DNA of 64,000 nt. Origin: Corythucha ciliata. Taxonomy: Eukaryota > Arthropoda > Insecta > Hemiptera > Tingidae. Each line of letters opens with the position of its first letter. Position 1 is the first letter of the stretch. This document shows, piece by piece, positions 48,701 to 60,700 of this stretch. The notes beneath the pieces were generated by a model. The model ran no database searches. It saw only the letters and a list, made by a program, of their open reading frames with translations, and was not told where the DNA came from. Position numbers and translations under genes: made by a program. Location of the stretch: assembly GCA_038030265.1 (NCBI GenBank), contig CM075939.1:6863253-6927252 (forward strand). The letters are read 5' to 3'.

Positions 48701-51700
48701 CTTCATTGAAATAATCGATTGTCGACCTCACAAATTAATCGCTATAGACTCCCCTCCTCCACTCCACACCACCTATAAAACGAAACAAAAGTGTCCTTTA
48801 AAATTGTCACCCCTTATTTCCTGGATCTGTAATAACCACCTGTTTTCGAAGCGTGAAAATGTTTTGTAGAAAATCAAGTCCGCAATATCTCATTTCACTC
48901 CTTTCCTCCTTCTCCCTTCGTAGCTTGAATAGAAAGGGATGAAACATATCGGAATTAGCCATATGCTTTATGAATTGCTAGCCGTGACTGATCCTTTTCT
49001 TATTTCGACTTTCTATGCCCTTGTCATAACATTTGACTCGTCCCTTTCTTTCGACTCTCCCCTTTTTTGTACCAATGATGGGAGGAGGGGGGTTTTTTAG
49101 AGGTTTTTACTTAATGAAAATAGAAACACGACGGTGGGGTGAGTTAAAGCTCTTTACGGACTTATGGATTAGCTTAATTTGCCATGAGGGAGCGCCCCAA
49201 TTTTTCCTAAATAGGTGACCCGTGGGCAGATCGGAATTGTATTTCTTTTTCTCGACAATCTCAACGTCCGAGTCACCCTCGTGCATTTTGTTTTGACGCG
49301 TTCATTCACTTTCTGTCAATGAAAACGTTTTGAAATTTCAAAATATTACGTTACATGGTGACGCTGGGAAATAACCTTGGACCTTTTACGATGTTAATAG
49401 AAAGAATTATCTTTTTTCTTGTATTTCGAGTGCTCTTAGCGGCCTCTTCTAACTATATTCTCACGATTTAATGAACTATTCTCACGTCTAGTAAACTGTC
49501 ATTCTTATTCCCCGCAGTTAAATCTTAAGAATTGTTTTTTTTTTTACTTGTAAAATTATTACGTCTGGTTCCCGCGGTGTATAGTAATGAGTGAACAGTC
49601 AAAATAGGAATTTAGTCCATGATGGTGATCTCCATGGGACCTAGTCCACCGTAAGCCAACTAGCCCAGAGTCCACATCCTATTTCGGAGATATTTGCCAC
49701 CGAAATGTTGAAATTTGTGAGTTGGGGGTATACGCCATACAGCGCTTCTATATTCGTCAGGCTCTGAGTTCTGTCTTGGTTGGCTTGCCCGGGTACAAAA
49801 AGATCTGAAACTTCTAATTTCGCTGAAATTGAGACGTGAGACTCGCAATAATGCGATTATCACAACCAGACAAATTCCAATTTCTCGGCTATTTGCTTTC
49901 AGAATGTTGGCATTTTGCGGCTATTCGTCGGAAGACTTTTTGGCTTACATTGTGGCTGCGGCATGAACCGTGTTCCACTGTTCGCTAAGAAAGATCCCCC
50001 GAAACTGGAAATCTAGCGGGAATAAGGACCAGAAACATGACAATTTCTCGTGAATAAACACAGGAAACTATCAAATCCACCGATTATTATACCCGAAACT
50101 GGCAATTCCGCAGCTTTTTACCTCCGAGTGATGTAATTTCATGGGTTAATACACTATGTCTGGCTTTGGGTGCGCTGTCGTGGCTGGCTAGGTTCACAAA
50201 AGCCCCCCCCCCCCCGAAACTTGTAATTTTGCGAAGATTAAAGGCAAAAACATGAAATTCGCATGGTATTTAGACCCAAATCTTACAATTTTGCTTTCAA
50301 TTTTGGCTGTTCATGCGGATAAAATTGAGTTGGGCTATTTCGCGGCTTGAATTCCATCAAAGCCAACACCCCGCGAATATAACTTGGATTTTAAATGATG
50401 TGAAATCCGCGAAGTTAGCTTTCATTAAAAAGCCAGATTTTGGCTGTTCGGTAGATATCATTGTGATTATCCGCGAGTTTTGCGCCGTTGTACGCCTAAA
50501 ATTCCAGAAAATTTCATTCTTGTCTGTTCCGTTCTTTTAACTTGAGAAAATGCCTGTGAAGACGTTCTGCGGTTAATATCGGGTAAATTTCCTACGCTAA
50601 AATCTCCAAAATATAAGTTTTTTTTGGCGCAGAGCGAAATGAAATCGGCAGAAACCGTGAGTTTCGACCATTTTGCGACTCGAATTAGTCCACATTTTGC
50701 TCGTCTGGGCGAAATGGTTGAGACATACTGAGAGTTTGCGCTTGAAATCCAAATTAATCAGCAAGTATTTGGCTGTTCCGATCATTACAATATGAGAAAA
50801 AATCCGTCTGTAAACGTGAGGAAAAATGGAGAGAGAGGGGGGGGGGCTTGAATTGGCCAATGCCGTGAAACGGAATTCTGTAATAACATATCCGCAAAAT
50901 TTGGACTCGTGAAAGAGCGAAATTTGGACCCGCGAAGTGACTTTTTTGAAGGACCGAAACCCGTGAAATTGCTTTTATGATTAATTCGACCTCGCGAATT
51001 CGTGGTTTTTGGTGGTAATTACTGCGAAATTCAGTTCTGGCCAGTAATCCGCAAAATTCGAGCTCTGAAAGGGCCAAACCCGCGAAATTTTATTTTAAAC
51101 GGTTGAAATCCGTGAAATGTATGTCTAAAAAGAACCTTTCTAATAAGAGAGGATTATGCTCACGGGTCAGACTCACATAGAACTCAAATTCGCGGGTTTT
51201 TAATGCTGAAAAATAATTATCGTCAATCTTCCTCACTATAAAAATAATCATTTCTCAGATTTCGCTCTCTAAAACACCAATTTTTACGGATAATTTCAAC
51301 CCATTTTCGCGATTCTGGCTCACTAACGTGTTTTGCTCGGCAAAGAACCATTTTCGTGGGTCTGTCACACTCTAAAAACCCAATTTTGTGGGGTTTTTGC
51401 TTGCTGAAAACCCAATTTTTTCTGCGGGGTTGCCCCTGTTGCTGCCTGTAATGTAATACAGACAACGGTGCGTCTGTCATCTTCTTCAGTGAAGCTGCCC
51501 CCCCCCCACCCTCCCAAAGATCGTGGGCTGGCTACGCCCTTGAGCAAGGCCTGCGAGATTGGGTTCTGTGAGTCATGAGTGTTAATAATCCACAAACGTT
51601 TGAACCGACTGTGTCGACATGCCTGTCGTCGTGAAGGAGAAGTTGAAGCTGTACTGTGATTGGAGCTCAACTTTGGTAGGTGCTTTTTTGTGGCTGTGGT

Positions 51701-54700
51701 TGGGCCTTCTTTGTGGCTTTAACTCTGCTGTGGACTGTGGTTTGGAGCTTAGAGCTTTGATGTGATTGGAGGTTATAACTGCGGTTAGAGCTTGCTGTGG
51801 TTCAGGCCCTTCTTATGGTGGGAGCTTTGCTATGGTTCGACCTTGGCTGTGGTTGAAGCTTTACAGTGGTTTAGATCTTTGTAGAGTTGGGTGTACTGTG
51901 ATTGAGCCCTTGCTATCGTTGGATCTTTGCTGTGGTTAGAGATTCGCAGTGGTGGGACCTTTGCTGTGGCTAGACCTTTCCTGTGGTTTGATCCTTCCTG
52001 TGGTTGCACCTCAATTTGGGTTTGTCACCCAAAACTTAAGTTTTCACAACACAACCGGCGATTTTACCCCCAAAACTCATGGTACACACTAAAGCTGACG
52101 ATTGTACCCCTAGAACTGGTGGTTTGAATCCAAACGGATGATTTCACGCCCAAGATGGCGACGTGTTACCCCAAAATAATTTCATCAGTGCATTACCTAT
52201 TTGCCCCCACTTTAGCCGTGAATATGCGAGTTGTCTTCCTTTCAGCCGTGAATTTGCGATTTTGTCTCCACTGTGAGTTAGCGATTTTTCTCAATTTTTG
52301 ATTCCACTACAAAAACTGGCAATATTACACGTAAAAAACGGTCGGTTTTAAACCAAAAACTAACGATTTCATCTCAAAATCATACGTTATCCCTCTTATA
52401 ACTAGCAGTTTCACCCTGAGACTGGCGGTACCACAACAAAACTGGGTATTTTATACCCCAAAACTGACAATTTCACACATTTACGCCGATACTTACGACT
52501 CTGTCTTGTAAATTCTGACGATTTAACCACAATGCTGATGATTTGTTCCCAAATGAGACGATATTTCACCAAAACGTACGATTTCGAGCCAAAGCTGACG
52601 TGTTACCACAAAATAATTTCATCAGTGAATTAGCTGTTTGTCCCCATTTCAGCCGTGAATATGCGAGTTTTCTCCTTTTTAGCCGTGAATGTGCTATTTT
52701 TCTCTCATTTTATAGCGTCGAATTAGCGATTTGTCTCAATGTTTGTCGTATTGATTAGCGCTTTTTTCCTGATTGGCCACAATGTTGCCTCCGGAAACCC
52801 CGGCCAGCCATTTTTCACTGTTTTATGTTCTCGAATTAACCTCTCCCCACTCCCAATCAGCCATTTATCTTTATTTTAGCCGCAAATTAGCGTTTTTCCT
52901 CATTTTAGCCGCTAGTTATGGACTTGTCTACGTTTCAGACACGAACTATAGAGTTTTTCCCCAATTCTAGCTGCGAATTATCTAGCGCTTTTTATGAATT
53001 TGGCCGCGGATTAGCGATTTTGTTCACTTTCTGGAACGAAGTCACCTATAGAAGCCATGAATTGGCGTTTTCTCCATTTAAACCGTGAATTAGCGTTTTT
53101 TCCCCCATTTCAGCGTTTCTGCTCAATTTTATCGGTGAATTAGCCACGAATTTTTCACCATTTCCATTTTATCAATGAGCGATTTTTCTGCATTTTTGCA
53201 GTAAATTCGTGTTTTTCCTGATTTTAGCCGCTAATGATCGATTTTTCTCAATTTCACTCATGAATTAGCACTTTTGCTTAATTTTTGAACCCCGAATTAG
53301 CGATTTTTTTCGCTTTTAGCTATAAATTAGCGCTTTTTCTCAGTTTCATACACGAACTTGCCTTCAGAGGCCGAAAATTGTCGTTTTAATACTTCTATAT
53401 GGCCTCTAATTTCCGATTTGTTTCTAGTGAATGCCTTGTTAATGGGGTGCATTCCCTTGTTGTCAAGTTGCACGATTAAAAGCATCGCTGCTTGTTCTTG
53501 AGGGTGATATCATGGTGGGCGCTGATGAAAGACACACCCGGGGGTGCCAAATGTCCAGGGTCGGCACTGTCAAAATGATCCATCCCGTTAAAAACAAATC
53601 CGTCAAATGAGTAATAATCAGAATTGTGAGAATTGTGCCGTGATAGGGGCCAGGGGGGGGGGCAGACAGATTCCTCTGAGAAGGCCCCAGAAAAGTTTGA
53701 AGATGGTAAATAATGATTTTTAGGTCTTATGTTTTTAAATTTAGTAAAGGAAATTCCGAAGAAAATCGCGCTCATTTGAGGCTAAAATTTAGAAACATTA
53801 GCTAATTGTCGATTTAAGGTGGCTCTTTTACGCCAAAATTGTATACAAATCTCTACGCACTGTTCATGCCATGGACCAAAAGTGAAAAAAATTACTCATC
53901 CGCGGCTCAAATTGAGAAAAATGCAACTTCATAGCCAAACAAAATAAATAAAACGCTCATTCTTGATCTCTGCGTGCCTGAAGATAAAAAAAAGCACTAA
54001 ATTCATGACCATAATTCAATAAATGACAGCTAAAATTAGGAACAAGCGCTAATTTTCGGCTAAAATTATGAAAATTCAAGAACGCGCGTTTGGAGTTGAC
54101 TAATTTTGGTGGCAAAATGTTTTTTTTTACTTTTTTCGTGTGCCCAAGGCCTCAAATTGCCCAGGAAACCCTGAAACAAGAGAATTTCATACAGAGGCGG
54201 TAAATTTGGTGAAGAATTTGGAATTTTGGCCTCAAAAATTGTATTTTTTTCTATCTGTGGTCCCTTGGCCTGACTGTGTTTTCACTGTTTTGTTGACAAG
54301 CTTTGAATTCTACTCTCTGATTCCGTTTTTGATGCGACTAAGCGGAATTCTTTTTTTCTCGGATTTTTTTTTTTTTTTTTTTCACTTCGTTCTGATCGTC
54401 ATGAATGAAGAACAATGCGACAGATTCATGTCACTTTTGACAACCGCTCTTGGAAGTCAACCAAACCCATCAGTTCCTCAGGATCAGATCCTCAGAAAGC
54501 TATGACTCCAAAAATGAAAAATTATCTTCCTACTTGGAACGATTTGACAACTATTGCGACCTCAAAAACATTAGCAATCAGAAGAAAAAAGCTCAATTAT
54601 TGTGCTCTTCAATCGGAAAAGAGCACTACAACAGTCTCGCTGCACTTTTAGGTCCAGAAAAGCTAGTCAAGGACATAGACTTCACCTCATTAGTTACACA

Positions 54701-57700
54701 CTTCACGAAAATGCTCTCTTCTGCTATATCTTCAGTCGTCTCTCAGCATTATTTTCTCCATGTCACTCAACAGTCAGACCAATCAATATCAGATTTTGTC
54801 GCTTCACTCAAAGGGAACCTAAAATATTGCAATTTCTACATTACTTGCACCGCCTGTGATACGAGATTATCCGTTGCTGACTCGATTCTTCGCGCCCAAT
54901 TCATCAGAGGCCTAAAAGACAATTGGATACGCGAGCAACTTCTACAGGACACTGGTTTTGAAGAGCTGCTCAGTAAAGCCGTAGCGCTTGAAGCGTCCCG
55001 CTATGAATCGAGATTAACGAGCGTTAGGCATCGATAATCTCTGTCTGAATTGCGGTTGGTCAAACGACACATCGCGCGAGTGTACGAAAGATCGTACGTC
55101 ACTAAAGTGTTCTTCCTGTGGTAAAATTGGCCATGTCTCGAAGGTGTGCATCACTTCTCCGGAAATCTAAAACAAATACCCTATCGTCTCAGCATTCTCA
55201 AGATGAAAATATTGTTTCGAATGAATATGGCGTCGCTCACTTCGCGTGGGGGAGAGAATTCAAACAAAAGTTCACGTGGGAAGCAAAGATGTTTGGCAGT
55301 TCGGTGCTGTAATAAGAAAACTTGGACTGCTGCACTATGTCATCGAATTAGATTCTGGACGTCACGTCAAACGTCACATCAATCAATTGATCTCGACGCT
55401 AGTACCAAAAAAGCATGTGACTTTTGCACCAACACACAGTTTCTCAAAAATGTTACGGAATTCCATTTCCTAATCAACTTGCTGGTCAGAATACTCAAGT
55501 CTCTCCTCAGCCTGATCCACCTCCAGTTGATACATCGCCGCATGATAGTTCCTCCGGCGATTTTTCCACTCAGCAAGATTCAGCCTTCTCGTCCACATCG
55601 ACCTACCAGACAACGTAAACCACCTGGATATTTCAAAGATTATATCTTTCAGCACGTTTGCTGAGTTTAAATCAAAGTGGGGGAGAATGTAATGAACAGC
55701 CTCCTGTTGAAGTTTTAATTATCGAACACATGGTTGCCTCTAAAAATTGTTTTATTGTCGTTCCCTTTTTGCCTTTCCTAAAAATATACTTTTTTCTTTT
55801 TCGCGTTTACTTTGCCTTCTTCACTGCCGCTCCTGCGGTAAACTTCAATTGGTTATGGGCCCAGAAGCGAATTAAGCGCCAAACGAAAGAAGAAAGATGG
55901 ATGTAAACGTCGTACTTGACAAGATCCATGGTGCGAACTGGCCGAGGTGGAAGAGGCAGATGGAATTGCTTCTGAAGCATCATGAAGTATTCGAGATCGT
56001 GGTTGGAACTCCTTTATGCCCCGATGATGGTGAATCGGAAGTTAAGAAATGGAAGAAGGCAGATTCTCTGGCTCAAGTCATTCTCGTTACAAATATGAAC
56101 GATACAAATGTCGACCTGACTGCTACGTGTAATTCTGCAAACGAGATTTGGAAGAAACTTTTGTCGGTCCATGATCAGAGTTCTGGACAACGGTTGGACA
56201 GGTTACTCGAATCATTTTTCTCGGTGGAAAAGAAGGAAGATGAGAATATCGCGTCTTATGTATCTCGAATGGAAAGACATTTCTCCGAAATCAATGACGA
56301 ATTGAACAAACTTTCGAAGGTTCAGTTGCCGGAATTACTTTTATTGAGCAGAGTAATGAGCACGCTACCATTAGAATACTTTGAATTCAAGAATGTGTGG
56401 GAGAGCATTTCTGTTGGTGAAAGAACTGTTAATGTTCTGTTGGAAAGGTTGAGTTTAATAGACATGAGACTTCCTGGTCAACTTTCGAGTACAAACGGAT
56501 CTGCACTCGAAGCCAAGTCAACCTTCAAAAACAAGAAGTCTCACATTCGACAGAATAAAAGTAAATGTTTGAAATGCTTCATTTGTGATGAAGCGGTTCA
56601 TTTTGCAGCAAAGTGCCCTAAAAAGAAAGTAAACTCAAGTGTCATGAACTTACTCTGTTTTTTGGCGCTTGGAAATTCGAATAATGAAAAGTGGATAGCG
56701 GACAGCGGAGCGTCACACCACATGGTGAACAAAAAGGAATGGTTTTGTTCCTACATCAAATTTCATCATCCTATAGACGTGACTGTGGGGAATAACGCGA
56801 CAATAAAGGCCTTCGGAGAAGGTACGGTTGTCGTGGAAGCACTCGTCGGGAAAGAAAAGCGCACTTTATGCGTCAATAACGTTTGGTACGTCCCGGAAAT
56901 AAGTAAAATTCTGTTGTCGGTCGGTCAAACTTTGAGAAGAGGCATACAGTTCAGAGCCAATGGATCAAAGTGCACGTTTTTGCACACTGGGAGGTCTGTA
57001 CTAACCGGAAAACTCAACAGTGGACTTTTTGAACTCGAAATGACTGTGAAACCTAAATATGGAAACGCACACGTGAGGTCAAGTGACGATTTAAGCCTCC
57101 AGCTCTGGCATAAACGCCTCGCTCATCAGGATAAGCGTCATGTGTTAGGCCGATCGTCCACTGGAAGCGTTTTCAAGCGGCGCTACAACGAGCGTACGTA
57201 CAAAATTACTTAAATTGAATACACTGCAGCTACGCCTGCAGTGGACGATGACACATTCAATTTGAGTCTTTGGGATGTACGCTCGTTGTCGTGGTTTGAA
57301 CCTGAAAAAACTGCTGACATAGTGCCTTCAACGACGATATCTCGGAAAAACGCAACACAGCCGTCACCCCCACCACAAGATGAAGTAAAGGAAGTCGTCG
57401 TTCACTCAATAATGCCCAAGTCAGGCTCGGATAATGACTCAGAGGGAGAAAACGCATCGGTTGTAGACGCTAATTTCGAAACGCCTTACGATTCAGAGGG
57501 AGAAAATCCGTATGAGAACTCAAAGCTTGACGATTGTGTGGGATCGGAACAGGAGGAAGTCGCTGATGAATCTATAAATCGAGTCGTAACTCGTTCGGGG
57601 AGAACAGTAAAGACTCCATCTCATTTAGACGACTTTGTATACCTATCTGAAGGAGTGCCCACTACGGAGGAAGCTTTAAAATCCGTTGCTTGGAAAAAGG

Positions 57701-60700
57701 CAATGGATGAAGAAATGGATTATTTCAGGGAGAACCAAGTATTTGAGCTAGTGGAGCCTCCTAAACGAGCAAAGATCATTGCGAGTAGGTGGGTTCTTCG
57801 GGAGAAAATGAAGTCGGACGGTATAGTCGATCGCCTGAAAGCTCGTCTAGTTGCAAAGGGCTACTCGCAACAAAAGGGCGTTGATTTTGAAGATCAATTC
57901 AGCCCCGTAGCTCGACTTGAAACTGTTAGAGCGGTGATAAGTGTTGCCGCAAATGAAAACTTGTTCATGCGACAGTTCGATGTAAAAACGGCATTCCTTT
58001 ATGGTCATCCTTTATGGTCATTTCGATCAAAAATGAGTTACCCCTTCATGGTTTTTCTCTGTACAGTCGCTTTTTGTACACCCTGCATACAGAGTGATTC
58101 AGGAGGAATGTGACAAACTTGCACTGGGTAATTGTGGTGATAGGCGAAGTCTCCATTTTAGCCGCAAATTCGCGATTTTTCTCAATTTTTACCATAAATT
58201 AGCGCATTTTGCTAGTTGGCTGCAAAGTTGCCTCCGAAAGCCTTGGCTTGCCATTTTTTCAATTTTTTGTGAATTAGCAAATTTTCTCAATTTAACCACC
58301 AATTAGCAATTTATCATGATTATAACCACGTATTCGCGTTTTCCCTCATTTTAGCCGGTAAAATTATAGATTTTTGTACACTTCACCCACGAATTAGAGT
58401 TTTTCCCCAATTTTCGTCGCGAATGACGTAAAGTTTTTGGCTGTGGATTAAGCGATTTTTTCACTTTCTGGCACAAAGCTACCTTTAGAAGCCGCGAATT
58501 TGACGTTTTGTCCATTCAAATCGCTAATTTTCTTAATTTTATCGGTGAATTAGCCACGGATTAACGATTTTTCGCCATTTCAGCGGTGAATTAACGGTTT
58601 TTCTGAGTTTTTGCGGTGATTTCGTATTTTTCTTGATTTTAACCGCTAATGAGCCATTTTTCTCAATTTCATTCATGAATTAGCGCTTTTTCTGTACTTC
58701 ATCCGCGGAAGCTTTAAGGAAACTTGAGCCGCGAAGTAGCGCTTTTTCTCACTTCTGTCCGTGAATTAGTAGCGTACCGAGACCGAGAGAGATATAGGGG
58801 CGAGGGGGCCGGATCGCCCCGGGCTGATAGGCCCGCCTCCGCCGGGCTAATGGGGCCCTAAAAATATAATAATAGGCATATGTGGGCCTAAAAATGTGGA
58901 TATCAAGGATCTATGTTCATGTTTGTAGTTTGTAGGTACGTGAAAACAAGTTTTTGGCATGCAGTTGGACAGCGATATTGACTTCTTTCGACGATTTCTA
59001 ATCTATCCGACCCAGGATGAAGTGCTTGCAGGTGATCAGCAAAAAGTATAACTGAATAATCGATTAAGCCGACAAAAGCGCTATTCTGAAGGCTCAATTT
59101 GAGAGAAAACGTAGCCTTCTACGGGTAACTTCAAGGCTGAAATAGAGAGAACACGCTGCTCCCCAGTATTTTTTAGGTCCGTACGCGGATAAAGATGAGA
59201 TGGCGTACTAATATGCTATTCTTGCAGGAAAGTACCAATGCAGCAAAAGGTTGGGAAAAATCGATAGTATTTGTGGCCAAAACTGTTCAAAAGCCTTCAT
59301 TCGCGGTATCTCGATGAAACATCCAGACCGAAATTGAGAAAAAATCACTGATTCGCGGTGTATAGGTGCCACCTTATGTCTGAAATAAAGAAAAAACGCT
59401 AATTTGCTGTTGGTAAGATTGAGACGTGGCCCAGTTTTTGCTTTTCTGCAAGCGCTAAAAGGCAAGAGAACCCGCTAGGACTGTACAATAGAAAAAAAAA
59501 CAAAAAAAAAACGCTAATTCGGGGCTAAAATTTAGAAAAATGACAAATTCCCAACGCCCATTCGCGGATAAAAAGTGAAAAGCCACTAATTCACAGCAAA
59601 TTTTCGAAAAATGCTAATTCACGACTGAAATTGAGAAGAAGGGCTAATTAGCTGCTAAAATTGGGACATGCGTTAATCCACGGCAAAAATTGGGAAAAAT
59701 AGCCAATTCGCTAATGAAATCGACAAAAAGCACTATATATTAGCGGCTAAACTTGGAACAATCCTATTTCGCGGACTTAATTGAAAAGAATAGATAATTA
59801 ATTCGCAGCTGAAATTGTAAAAAATCCAATAATTTGCGGATAAAGTATAGGAAAAACGTTCATTCGCGGATTCAAATGAAAAAAATCGGCTAATTCACGG
59901 CTATATTAGAGAAAACACCAATTCACGACTAAAATTTAGTAAAAACGCTGACTCGGGGCTAAAATTCAGCAAAAGACAATAATCTGTTGCTTCTGAAGGC
60001 AACTTCGTGCCTAAACCTGAAAAAAACGCGCTAGTCCATAGCTAAAAGTTGAAAACAAAATTGTATTTGCGGACAAAAATAGTTCGTACACCGCTAGTTT
60101 GCGGCCAATTTTGAGGAAAATCGCTAATTAATTAATGCGGCTGAAATTAACGAAAAACGCTATACTTGTAGCCCAAAGTGCTAATTCACTGCTGAAAAGG
60201 TTAAAAAAAAGCTAATTTGCTGCAAAAATCGAGGAAAACTTCAATTCATGGCAAAAATTGAGAAAAATCGCTAACATGGGATAAAAACGCTACTTCACAG
60301 CTAAAATTGAGTAAAATCACCTATTCGCGGACAAATTTTAAAGGAAAAGCTCTGTAATTCACGGCTAAAATTGAAAAAAACTTCAATTTTCGGCTATTTT
60401 ATAGTTTTGAAATATTCATAAACCAAATGCGCTTCTTAGGTCATTTTTTTCGCCCACCTTCCACCCTCCCCCCCGCCATCATTTTGCTAGACGCGCCCCT
60501 AAGGACACGGCGCCCCCGGGTGGTTGCCCGGCTCACCCCTCCTTAACGCCGGCACTGATGGTTGATCTCAACCAAGTCGGAGAGAAAAACTACATACAAC
60601 CAATCTGCTTTGCTGGGCTGAATCTAACGAGCTAAAATGCCTAAGTCCCCGATCAAGTCCTAACGCCCAGTGCCCTGAAGATTGCGACGAGACCATAAAA

